DNA of 64,000 nt from NCBI GenBank assembly GCA_949126835.1, contig OX421498.1:32354000-32417999 (forward strand), given 5' to 3'. Source of the DNA: Anisus vortex. Taxonomy: Eukaryota; Mollusca; Gastropoda; Planorbidae. Position 1 is the stretch's first letter. Each line of letters opens with the position of its first letter. The position numbers and the translations under genes were made by a program. Below are positions 55,201-64,000 of the stretch, in pieces. The notes beneath the pieces were generated by a model, which had not been told where the DNA came from, did no database searches, and saw nothing but the letters and a program-made list of their open reading frames with translations.

Positions 55201-58200
55201 TATAGCTCCAAAATATTAACAATAATTTTAATAAGAATACGCAGCAGAAAAGTGGGTGGGGGGGGGGGATTATTTACAACCTATATAGACTTAAATCTGT
55301 CATTTCTGAGTTAAATTTAAACATTGGTTGTTGCAAAAAGTATGGCCAGGAGGTGTGAATTGCTTTTTTTTTTCTTCACTAGAGGCTTCTTTGAAACTTT
55401 TATGGTCAATTTATAATGTAAATATCTATATTTTTCAGGCAGTGCAGCTTTCAAGATTTATAATCCGGAATTGTTTTTGCAAGCTTGTCGTTTACTCACT
55501 ATGTGGAATACAGCAGGTTTACTGTTTTCTTCTTTTATAGAAGTGTTTTTTTAATCAGTTAACAATAAATCTTGTGTATCAGTTAAAAAGGGAACTTATT
55601 AATTAACAAGAAAACTCATTAGTTAACAAGGAACTCATTCGCTAGCAAGGGTCCTTGTTGGCTAACAAGAGAACTCATTAGTTAATATGAGAACCTGTTA
55701 GTTGACAAGGGAGTTCATTAGTCAGCATGGAAGATTGTTTGTTTACATTTGAATTGGTAAAATAAGTATTTTTTTACAAGGGGTTATACCCGTCAAAATG
55801 ATGGAGAAATGAATGATTACAAAGTGTTTTATTAAAAGAGAAAGAAAAAACAAACAAATAATATCACAATAAAAACTGTAGCGAGAACGGTTCTGTATTT
55901 TTTTTTTTTATTGTTTACTGTTGCCTGGCACTGAAACATGCATATGGATTGTTGCTGTCAAGCTTCTGACTTCTTAATAATAATATTAAACAAACAATAA
56001 TACTATCAAAAGGAAAAAACAAACACAAATACCAAACAGTAAAAAAAAAGTATATATTATAATAAAAAAAAAGTAGACAATAATATTTTGAAGTACGAGA
56101 AAAACAAGTCCTGAAAAACACCATAATGTGAAAGCATTTCAAAGGGACATCATTCAGTTTAGAACCTTAACATACAGTGATTAGTAATAGGCCGACATTT
56201 GTAAAAAAATAATTTATGGATTAAGCAATATTGTTTATATATATAAATGTCAAAAGCTGTATGTATGTACATACCGCATAATCTTTTTTAATACTGGACA
56301 GAATAACATGAAATTTGCTACAAATATTCTTCGTGCTACTGCAGTCAACACTGTCAAGGTTTTACATTTTTTTTAATGACCGCAATGGTCAGTTTGGTAA
56401 AAAAAATGCGAATATACAGACAAATTAGGTTTCACATTCAAAATGCCGGTCAACTTTTTTATCATTATTCGATCGATTTTGCTAAAAATAAATGAGAAAA
56501 AAGGGTGCAGCGAGGTTGCGTAGGAAAATTTGGCTGGCTTATTTTTTATGACGACATACTATCTTTTGTATTCCTGTTAAATTAACTTTGCTTCAATGTT
56601 TGCTAATGTACTTTATGAATGAATAGAATAAAATATATTCACGTTTTGATTTGTTTCGTAATTTGTACCGGGCAATTTTTAAATTGTTATAATCGGTAAT
56701 GCTTTTAGTGGGTAATTAACTTTGTAGCGGGCAAAAAAAATATTTTCACGTTTAAATTCGTGTCATATTTGAAATATAAACTTTGTAGTTGTACTTTAAG
56801 CCGGTTCAGGGGACCTGGCACATACCTGCTAGTTGTTTATATAATAAAGATTTCTTTGGGAGGACGTGTCCAATTTATACACTTAACGTTTGTGTCAATC
56901 AGTCAAACGTTCAGGAGCCTATAGAACTATAGAGGACAAACATATATATAAATATATAAACATACAGACAGTAATTATGTAGCCTATATTGATATCATTT
57001 AACCTAGTTAGTGAGACTTTTAAGAATGCAAAATAGATTCAGTCGAACAATTATGACAGTAACATTAGTTCACATACTTTATGTTTCTTTCAGAATCAGC
57101 CGGCAAAAGGAAGAAAAAATCAAATGTCCATTTTGTTGACAAACCCCACACAAAGAGGAGGAAAGGGCAGAAGAGTAAACAGTCTGGTGAAGATCTTTTT
57201 GCTGTAAGACATACAGGCTTCTTATTTTTTTCTTTAGTTAACAATAATAAGTAGCTCCCTAAGCACAGAATACTTGAGATTGTTTTAAATGTACATATTC
57301 ACTGATGGTTATAGTCTAAATAGACTTTGTATTTACATACACAGCAGTATGTAGACTTAACCATTGCCTGTTATGTAACTAATTGGATGTTTTATTTTAA
57401 ATTATACAATTCTTCAATGAACTCTTTGAGTTGATGATTTTTATATCTGGGCGCATTTAAAAGATTTTAAAGTTTTATTACTTAGTGTTTGTTGTCTTTT
57501 GATGTGTACAGAGTGGCATTAACAGAGACGGAAGTGATGAAGAGCACACAGTGGAACTCACAGAAACGGAAAAACATAAATTGGATGGTTTCAAGAGACT
57601 CTTGCTTGAAGTAAAGACTTGCATAATAGGCATTCAGTTAGAGATTATTCAAGTTAGGACAAACATAGTTTTAGTGCGCTGATTTCTTTTATGTACATAT
57701 TTCTTAAATAGAGTAAAGTTGTAAGTAGGTATTGTGCCATTGATGATAATTTTGCATTTTCAAGATATTTATTTGATAACTTTCCTGAACAGATAACAAA
57801 CCTGTGTGACTGTTCCTAGTGATCCATTGATATAGTTTTGTTGTTTATGCGACTCAACCAATCAGTCTTGATATCCTCCATGCCCTTTTTATTTTTTCAA
57901 TTGTAAGCATGTTTTTGGTAATTATAAGACTTGCATACACTTCACAGAATGTCATAATAATATGTGAAAAATACTCACTACGTCAGTCTGAATCAACAGC
58001 AATTCAGCTTTTGTCTGTCCTGACAGCCCAGTCTAAACAAGATCCTCAGGCAATAGAAGAAAGTATGGGACAGTGGTGAGTTAGATCCAGCACAACACAA
58101 TTAGTTTTCTTAGAAATTTTGATTTCCTACACATGTAAAGAAAAGGGGTCGGGGCAGATTAAGCTTGTTGAAAGGGTCATGTTTAACTTTTTTAATGGGG

Positions 58201-61200
58201 GCTCTTTAGTAGACCCTAACTATTGTTCATCATCATCAGACCTGTGACCTCTATTAATTAAATCTTATAATGAATACTTTAATGCTGGATTTATATAAAT
58301 AATAATTAGTCAATAATATTTGTTATATAACAAAACATAACTTGTTTGGTATCACTATTAAATCAAATTAAAAAAACTGTATTTTTAATTAAAGGGAGAT
58401 AATAAGCCTGTTTTATTTGCGATAATATTTCTAATATTAAATATTGTGTTTCTTATTTTTCTTTTATAAAAAAATAAATGGTCTACAACTTATAACTTTA
58501 TAATGAACAAACTGTAAAAAGTAGTTGAAAATTATAAATTATGACTCAAAAATTATATGCACATTTATAAACATTACATTAGCTACTCAGTTAGTATGAT
58601 TACTACGTATCAATTCCATTTAATGATTAATTGGTCTGACCAGAAAATTAAAGAAAATCTCACTCTGGCTTCCCCACACAATGTGTTGAGTGTAGATCTT
58701 CTCTGCCTTGTGTGATTAGATTTTTCACACAGGTGTAGGAAGTCTTAGTCAACCCCACCCCTGAGACGCGCCTCCTAATGGAAATAAAAAATAAAAAAAA
58801 TCTCACTCTGGCCTGGCTTCCCCACACAACGTGTGGGAAGTCTTAGTCACCCCCCGAGCTATGGCTTTCATCTAAACTTACCCAAAGGAGGGGCGAGGAT
58901 GTAAAAATCTTAGCCTCCTAATGGGAAAAAAAAAAGAAAATCTCACTTAAACCATAGACTATAATATACATGGACCGCTTGCTTTAGTATTTCTGCTATA
59001 TGATGACTTGAAACGCTGATTTTCAGAATTCCCGATTCTAAATAAAGTAATTGCGTTACAGGAAATAAAGTTATTGATTTGATATACGAGTTCCGTTTTA
59101 TTTAATCGATATTATTTTTTCAATGAAAATTTAAAATTGAAAGTAGTACAGAGCGGAAACATTTATAAATCAGTGTTGTGTGCGCAGGGAAAAAGAACAA
59201 AAGCTCTAAAAAATAGAGCAGGCGGTCCATCTTATTATAGTCAATGATAATAGGATTAATAGGCCTACAAGTATTCATTTAAAGTCGAAAAAAATGTGAT
59301 TTAATAAAACGGAACTTGTATGACAATTACTTTATTTAGAGTCTGGAATTGCAACAAAAAAAAAGATAATAGCATAAAAAACTAAAGCAAGCGGTCCATG
59401 TAAATTATAGCCTATGCTTAAACTGAGAACAAAATATAATTAATATTATCAGTTACTAGATCCTTATCTTGACAACCAATGATAATATTTACTTAAACGC
59501 ATAACTACTGTTACTCTTCTTTTAATGTGAGGCCCCTATTTTGGGATTGGAGTCATTTTTCCAACCATTTCTAATCTTCCACGGTTAATTACAAATCTCT
59601 CTTGGTAAATAAACATTTAAATCTTGTTGTTGTTTTTTTTATATAATTTCTTGAAGTACCGGTGTCATTAATGTTTAGATCTTTTATTTTTAAACACATT
59701 TTCTTGAATTTAAAATGGAAAATGTTTTTTTGTTAAGATTTAAAAAAAAAAAATTTTTTTAAATTTCCTTTTTTTTTTAAAGGAGTGGCAGACATTGCAG
59801 TTCTGGAATGTTGGCTTTTAAAGCTATCTATTTGTTATGCCAACCATTTCATGGTCATGTGACAGCCCTAGTCAACGAGGTGAATGTTGCTTACAATATT
59901 TTGTTTAATGATTATGTTGTATGATCTAAGCATTAAAAAAAATGTACATTTATACAAAGCATATTTCTATCTCAGACTTTCAAGCAACTTTTAGAGCATA
60001 TTCTAATGATGGAAGATGGGAAGCTGTATCCAACCTTTGGCCGACCTGTACTGTTGATGAGGAGACATGCAATAGATTTTGTAGTGTAAGGGGACAGAAC
60101 TTTTTTGATTCAATTTTTAGAAGTTGTGTATGCCAGTCTTTCCCAAACTTTAGTTTGTTTTGTCACCTGATTTATTTAGCTTTTAATTTATGATCCACTA
60201 ATATTTATATCATGAGGCACAGTCGCACTGAAGGTCTTTGGTTCGAATCCTGGTGAAGACAGATTTCTTTCCCGAGATTGGAGGGAGTCCCTTAGTCTAC
60301 CCAGCTCTGATGGGTACCTGACAATAGTTGGGGTATATTAAAGGCGGCTGAGCACTGTGCTTGCCACACATCTCCTAGTATGCCGTGGCCACAGAAACAG
60401 ATCAATTTGGTCCGACTGGTACTTTACATACTTTAACATGAATATCGCCTTAGATATGAATTTCCACACAATTCTTCACACCTCTATATTTGAGAGCTGT
60501 TTCTGGATTAGGGTTTAAATATCACAAAATATCACATTTGAGTGAATTATATCATCACTAAATCACCCATTCCAATAAATTGACCTTATGACCTTGAACT
60601 CTGCTAATTTTTGCGACCCAGTAATCAGACTTTTGTGGTCCATCGGTGTATGTTATAGAGCTTAAGTAGCCACAGAGATGGAGACATTCTTGTTTTCTCT
60701 TTGAGGTCTTTAGTATTTGTATTATTCACAAAATGTTCTTCAACAGCTACATCATTAAAGAAGTGGGCGAAAGATCTCTGCAGTGCCTTAAAACTTTGTT
60801 GCAAAACATGTGCTTCAAGGTGCCAGACAAATCAGATTATAGAACTTATGGTGCAGAGGTAAATTTCCTTCAAACTAGCTTTTTAACTATACATGCATAA
60901 TGAGTCCTGGTTAGTTTCCACTTATAAGTTAGTCTGACGACAAATTTCTATCATTAAAAAACTGCACTTTTGATATTGATTTATTATTAAAAATGTCACA
61001 TTTTCTTGGTGAAGAACATACTAGACCTAAATTCATTTTTATTAAGAAGGTTTATTCTTATTCAATAAAATATAGTTACAAATTTGTTCTGGTAATGGAA
61101 GGGTTAATAACTTGTATTCACTTGATCTGGACTGTGCCAAGATGTTTTGGGTTTAACAATTTCTCTAACTATTTGGTAGGCTGTCAGTGAACTTCTAGAT

Positions 61201-61835
61201 TATTTACCTGACCTGGACTACGCCAAAATGTTTGAGTGGTTTAAACGTTTGTCTAAGCACAAAAAGGTATGGACCTCAAGAGTTAAGGATGTTAGTGGTT
61301 TAAACGTTTGTCTAAGCACAAAAAGGTATGGACCTTAAGAGTTAAGGATGTTAGTGGTTTAAACGTTTGTCTAAGCACAAAAAGGTATGGACCTCAAGAG
61401 TTAAGGATGTTAGTGGTTTAAACGTTTGTCTAAGCACAAAAAGGTATGGACCTCAAGAGTTAAGGATGTTAGAGTGAAGCTAGTGTTAGAATAAATTATA
61501 CAACAATGAAATTCAGAGCATATGTGTGCAATACAGGGGACATTTCTTTCTCTCTTTGCCCCAGGTTTGTCAGAGGAGCTTCGTCATTGATTTAATGTTA
61601 GTGCGGATGGAAAAATCTAAAAGGAGATTATCAGGTTAAAATTTGCATCATAGTTTATTCGTCATGTATTTTAAATGAAAAGTTGGTTTATATAAAAGTG
61701 AATGTAGACATATTTGAATTTTTTTTTAAATTTCATTCCTATTTAAGATGATGTGCCATTGGAAATCTCTGAGTGTTGCAGTCATAGAAGTTTGGTGTGC
61801 ACACTACTGAACAGATGCTCAGACACCAATGCTAG
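52171..61835 (+). CDS. NCAPD3: Condensin II complex subunit D3, N-terminal third (runs off the window)
   Basis: Fourteen in-phase exons: 52171-52234, 53445-53612, 54472-54557, 54832-54907, 55439-55516, 57094-57203, 57512-57610, 57948-58075, 59783-59879, 59976-60085, 60747-60858, 61180-61266, 61565-61634, 61748-61835. They total 1373 nt (458 codons) against about 1,500 residues in human NCAPD3, so most of the gene lies beyond the right edge. NCAPD3 is a HEAT-repeat subunit that helps load condensin II on chromosomes; exons 9-14 encode HEAT-like helices. Diagnostic segments are WVKTCWDEDFSDL, LIALPGSAAFKIYNPE, AIYLLCQPFHGHV and DKSDYRTYGAEAVSELLDYL, each alignable to the human protein. A basic linker (GKRKKKSN, TKRRKGQKSK) occupies exon 6. 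The start ATG is in good context (ACCATGG). The gene is divergent from RUNDC1. Confidence 0.92.
52470..52935. repeat. CTATAG-rich tract in NCAPD3 intron 1
   Basis: Same palindrome-rich composition as 51115-51560: repeated CTATAG, TATATAG and GGCCTATA. Confidence 0.65.
53445..53612 (+). CDS. NCAPD3: NCAPD3 exon 2
   Basis: It encodes DWVKTCWDEDFSDLTGLPAG then VKEQLEETGFLLEQLKTAHD, aligning with the LEWVDTVWELDFTETE start of human NCAPD3. The donor is GTATCT. Confidence 0.92.
54472..54557 (+). CDS. NCAPD3: NCAPD3 exon 3
   Basis: It encodes FWSILMDCEVSHKSLAVLLA then YLCHNACK, matching [20 protein letters not shown] in the human protein. The donor is GTAAGA. Confidence 0.93.
54832..54907 (+). 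CDS. NCAPD3: NCAPD3 exon 4
   Basis: It encodes VSAKFSEKASGVLSASVYLR then LIALP, aligning with the AAGLYFLLLEVPG segment. Phase 0 in, 1 out. Confidence 0.92.
55439..55516 (+). CDS. NCAPD3: NCAPD3 exon 5
   Basis: It encodes GSAAFKIYNPELFLQACRLL then TMWNTA, the PGSxxxxxxxPxxF motif of NCAPD3. The donor is GTTTAC, a non-standard but GT-containing site, followed by about 1.6 kb of intron. Confidence 0.88.
55560..55740. repeat. Degenerate GTTAACAAGGGAACTCATTA tandem repeat
   Basis: About seven units of 26-28 bases in NCAPD3 intron 5. Confidence 0.7.
56240..56832. mobile_element. Possible Helitron-like or related dispersed repeat
   Basis: It begins after TATATATAAAT with a GTATGTATGTACATACCGCA-type start and a GAAATTTGCTACAAAT motif, includes GCAGCGAGGTTGCGTAGGAA, and ends ACCTGCTAG|T with a weak hairpin. 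Assignment is tentative. Confidence 0.3.
57094..57203 (+). CDS. NCAPD3: NCAPD3 exon 6 (basic linker)
   Basis: Lys/Arg-rich: AGKRKKKSNVHFVDKPHTKR then RKGQKSKQSGEDLFA. This equals the basic disordered linker after the first helical block in human NCAPD3 (NRKRKKEQ...). It may act as a nuclear-localisation signal (inference). Confidence 0.9.
57512..57610 (+). CDS. NCAPD3: NCAPD3 exon 7
   Basis: Thirty-three codons, phase 0 on both sides. Acidic NRDGSDEEHTVELTETEKHK then LDGFKRLLLE, the start of the HEAT solenoid. Confidence 0.88.
57948..58075 (+). CDS. NCAPD3: NCAPD3 exon 8
   Basis: It encodes NVIIICEKYSLRQSESTAIQ then LLSVLTAQSKQDPQAIEESM. Two HEAT-like helices. The donor GTGAGT is followed by an intron of about 1.7 kb filled with nested transposons. 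Confidence 0.9.
58665..58932 (+). mobile_element. Retroposon (SINE-like dimer) with 15-bp target duplication
   Basis: It is flanked by AAAGAAAATCTCACT at 58650-58664 and 58933-58947, ends in poly-A, and its first half (CTGGCTTCCCCACACAA) is repeated at about 58808. Confidence 0.7.
58953..59416. mobile_element. 464-bp foldback MITE
   Basis: 35-bp terminal inverted repeats (CATAG[A/G]CTATAAT...GGACCGCTTGCTTTAG, 33 of 35 matching), further inverted blocks inside (TCTAAATAAAGTAATTG and its complement), and 7-bp CTTAAAC duplications at 58946-58952 and 59417-59423. Confidence 0.9.
59783..59879 (+). CDS. NCAPD3: NCAPD3 exon 9
   Basis: It encodes SGRHCSSGMLAFKAIYLLCQ then PFHGHVTALVNE. AIYLLCQPFHG aligns with GLYLLCSPIHG of human NCAPD3. 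Confidence 0.94.
59976..60085 (+). CDS. NCAPD3: NCAPD3 exon 10
   Basis: It encodes TFKQLLEHILMMEDGKLYPT then FGRPVLLMRRHAIDFV. Human counterpart: VFHQMLSVILMLEVGEG...QAVQFISAL. Phase 2 out. Confidence 0.93.
60211..60420 (+). mobile_element. tRNA-derived SINE (family A), plus orientation
   Basis: Head with GGTTCGAATCCTGGTGAAG (box B), body CAGCTCTGATGGGTACCTGA then GGCGGCTGAGCACTGTGCTT. Lies in NCAPD3 intron 10, inside an older repeat. Confidence 0.85.
60747..60858 (+). CDS. NCAPD3: NCAPD3 exon 11
   Basis: It encodes YIIKEVGERSLQCLKTLLQN then MCFKVPDKSDYRTYGAE. VPDKSDYRTYGAE is close to VVDKSEYRTFAAQ in human NCAPD3. Confidence 0.95.
61115..61156 (+). pseudogene. Decayed partial duplicate of NCAPD3 exon 12
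   Basis: It reads YSLDLDCAKMFWV then TAA, against YLPDLDYAKMFEWFK in the true exon that begins 24 bases downstream. Nucleotide similarity is clear over about 34 bases. It cannot be spliced in productively because of the stop. Confidence 0.7.
61180..61266 (+). CDS. NCAPD3: NCAPD3 exon 12 (its 3' end is tandemly repeated)
   Basis: Twenty-nine codons: AVSELLDYLPDLDYAKMFEW then FKRLSKHKK, aligning with [20 protein letters not shown]. The donor GTATGG at 61267 is the first of four near-identical copies created by a 59-bp tandem array. Using the first keeps the frame into exon 13. Confidence 0.92.
61236..61471 (+). repeat. 59-bp x4 tandem repeat spanning the NCAPD3 exon 12 splice donor
   Basis: Copies start at 61236, 61295, 61354 and 61413. 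Each holds the last 31 bases of exon 12 plus the first 28 of the intron, including GTATGG. The copies are identical by eye except one C-to-T change in copy 2 (CTTAAG for CTCAAG), so the array is young or homogenised. Confidence 0.97.
61565..61634 (+). CDS. NCAPD3: NCAPD3 exon 13
   Basis: It encodes VCQRSFVIDLMLVRMEKSKR then RLS, matching HRVFTLDVVLALLELPE. The acceptor is CCCCAG and the donor GTTAAA. Confidence 0.9.
61748..61835 (+). CDS. NCAPD3: NCAPD3 exon 14 (last exon inside the window)
   Basis: It encodes DDVPLEISECCSHRSLVCTL then LNRCSDTNAR. The RCSDTNAR motif is equivalent to RCLDKAPTVR of human NCAPD3. The donor is GTAAAA. No further exon was recognised before position 64000. Confidence 0.92.
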
Positions 61836-61951
61836 GTAAAACTGTTTCTGTATCGTGTTCAGTAGTATAGACTGATTCATTATATGGTGTTCAGTAGTAT
61901 GCTAGGTAGAACTTATTCAGTAGTCTTCCAGGTATAACTAATACATTATAG

Positions 61952-63734
61952 CAGGGGTCGGCAACCTAAGGCATGCATTGCAAAGTTGGCGAGCCAAGCG
62001 ATTTTTTATGGCACGCGAGAGACCTCCAAGAGGTGTATTTTATTGATAAAAAAAATATTTTCCGGTTCTGAATGAGGAGAACTGACTGTTGAAGCAGATG
62101 TTTCTGAATGACATGGCGACACATTTCAGTGAATTGAACACCTTTACAAGGACGGAGTCAAACAGCACTTGAACTGATAGACCTTTGGAATGGATTTGCA
62201 TATATCATATATCTTGAGAGAAATCAATTTCAAAACATTTAACTATATGTACTTCCTTTATAAAGGCATATATAAAGATAGATAGTTGGGCTTTTCAGAG
62301 GTATTTTGAAGCACTCAAATCGGAGTTTACAAACAAAGACTCATTTTACATATCCCCTTCATGCCTAACTGGCTTGATCTTACTTAACTTTCTTAAATGA
62401 GGATGTTTTTGTTTTCTTTAAATGGAGCGATATTGGCTCATTTTAAAATGAAGCCAGTTGAATGGAATGAAAAAAAATGGGCATCAAAATGTGCCAATTT
62501 GTGGGAAAATCTGGAAGAAAGTGGTTTAAGAAAGTCATCTGCTATTCTCAATGGCCGGTCTTTCGCTCTGTTTTCAGCTTTTGTTCAACATACAGTTGTG
62601 TACAGTATTTATATCACGTGAAAGCTGTGTTAAGCATCCAAAGAGATCCCTTACTCTTCACTACTCAGAAATGACTAAATTTGTCTTTGCGATTATAAAT
62701 TAGCGAATAGCATTCAAGACTAGGCGCTCATTAATTGATACAGACTAAAAGAGTTTAAAAGAGTTTTCATGCTCATCTTCTTTATAAATATTTTAAAACA
62801 AAATTTGTTTTTATTAATTTAATAAATATAAAAGAATTTTTATAGCATTATATTATGCAATTGTTGTAATTATTAATGTTAAAAAAGATATAACTCCTTA
62901 AGGTTAAATAGACAAACAATTAATACAGGAAATGTTTATTTATAACTGTTTAACGTAAATTAATTGTATACGTCTAATAATTAAATCTTGTAATGAACAC
63001 CATAATACTGGATTTATGTAAAGAAATAATAATTAGTCAGTAATATTTGGTATATTAAAAAAATACACGTTTGGCATCACTATTGAATCAAATTTATAAA
63101 ATTTATTTAACATAAAGGGAGATAATTAACCAGTTTTATTTGTGCTAATATTTTTAATATTGTGTTGGTGTTGGTGTTTTTTTGTTTTTTTATAAAAGCC
63201 TAAATGGCCTACAATTTATAACTTTACAATGACCAACTGTAAAAAGTAGGTGAAAAATAAATAAATATTATATGACTAAAACATTATATTATGCAAATTT
63301 TGAAACACCACATAAACTACCCAGTTTTTATGATTACTATGTATCAATTCCTCTTAAGGATATTGTAGATTTGGAAAATTTAAAACAAGATATAATCAAA
63401 ATTGGCTGTTGCTAGATCCTTCTCTTGACAACCAAATGATAATGTTTACAAACTTGAAAGTGTGGTAATACAATTTTGTATTTGGTATAAAATGCAAATG
63501 AAAAGGATGATAATTACAATCACGTAAATGTTTTTTTTATAAATAAAACGCTTTAACAATTTCTCTACAAATGTCCTTTGCTTTTGGCCTTGGTCTTTCT
63601 AGGGAGTTAAATTAAACCTATAAAAAATAATAAAACAAGTATATTAGCGCAGGTTGACTTTTAGGCTGTTGGCACGCCGAATGATTTACAAATCCTAGTT
63701 TGGCACACTGTTAGCAAAAGGGTGCAGACCCCTG
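61952..63734. mobile_element. hAT non-autonomous element, copy 2, with perfect 8-bp target duplication
   Basis: Termini CAGGGGTCGGCAACC and the inverse of CAGGGGTCTGCACCC. Target duplication CATTATAG at 61944-61951 and 63735-63742, the hAT length. 1783 bp, no intact transposase frame. The interior matches copies 1 and 3. Confidence 0.92.
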
Positions 63735-63865
63735 CATTATAGTATGTAGCATTATATGGCGGGCATTTTTCAGTGCATTTGTGACATGCTGTTTTGGTGA
63801 CATTGTAGAAAGAAACCAGTTGGAACAAAATTACGAAGGTATCAGGATCACATCCAGGAATTTTC

Positions 63866-64000
63866 AAGGCCTGGAGAGTGTCCCAACTCTAATGGGAATA
63901 CCTGACATTAGTTGGGGAAAGCAAAGGTGGCTGGTCATTGTGCTGGCTGCATAATCCCCTTGAATATAGTTAATATGTGGTCAGAGCCTTTACAAGCCTG
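63866..64000 (+). mobile_element. SINE family A fragment at the right edge
   Basis: GAATACCTGACATTAGTTGG and GGTGGCTGGTCATTGTGCTG match the family body; cut by the window end. Confidence 0.7.

Larger units (their letters stand above)
58250..59500. mobile_element. hAT-family copy 3, truncated and interrupted
   Basis: 58250-58650 and 59417-59500 match the interior of copy 1 (for example TAATATTTGTTATATAACAA) and are split by a retroposon and a foldback MITE. No termini. Lies in NCAPD3 intron 8. Confidence 0.7.

Noticed and set aside
55915..56142. Minus-strand frame in NCAPD3 intron 5
   Set aside because: Low-complexity Phe/Tyr/Ile translation of A-rich sequence.
62397..62674. Open frames inside the 61952-63734 element
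   Set aside because: No BED finger or hATC catalytic motifs recognised; the element is treated as non-autonomous.

Overview
The window is nuclear DNA from an animal. It is AT-rich and carries three split genes with GT-AG introns, tRNA-derived SINEs, hAT-, mariner- and piggyBac-like elements, and several minisatellites. The protein sequences and repeat types suggest a lophotrochozoan, most likely a heterobranch/pulmonate gastropod; the organism is an inference. Every exon join below was checked by hand for reading-frame phase.

Layout. 1-13.69 kb: repeat-rich flank with no supported coding exon. It holds a complete-looking hAT element, a 25-bp minisatellite, SINEs, several MITEs and candidate clock-type regulatory motifs (RORE, CRE, CACGTG). 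13.70-27.93 kb (+): Bmal1 (ARNTL/cycle), 14 recognised coding exons, 758 codons, missing only its extreme 5' coding exon(s). Its first long intron carries 31-bp and 47-bp minisatellites. 27.93-39.84 kb: about 12 kb between two convergent genes, with a switch from T-rich to A-rich near 35.6 kb. 39.84-46.70 kb (-): complete RUNDC1, 14 coding exons, 599 residues. 46.70-52.17 kb: intergenic space between divergently transcribed genes, with a large inverted-repeat element, a second SINE family and a tract rich in TAGGCCTA/CTATAG palindromes. 52.17-61.84 kb (+): first 14 coding exons (458 codons) of condensin II subunit NCAPD3, which runs off the right edge. 61.84-64.0 kb: NCAPD3 intron holding a 1.78-kb hAT element with a perfect 8-bp target duplication.

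The three genes are not an obvious functional unit. Bmal1 is the positive bHLH-PAS transcription factor of the circadian clock, RUNDC1 is a RUN-domain protein of poorly defined role, and NCAPD3 is a HEAT-repeat condensin II subunit for mitotic chromosome folding. The most striking observation is a fourfold 59-bp tandem duplication spanning the 3' end and 5' splice site of NCAPD3 exon 12, with a decayed copy of the same exon just upstream. Other points of interest are a BMAL protein that keeps a vertebrate-type C-terminal activation domain, CACGTG/RORE/CRE motifs around its 5' end, an E2F-type site at the NCAPD3 start codon, and a nested transposon stack.
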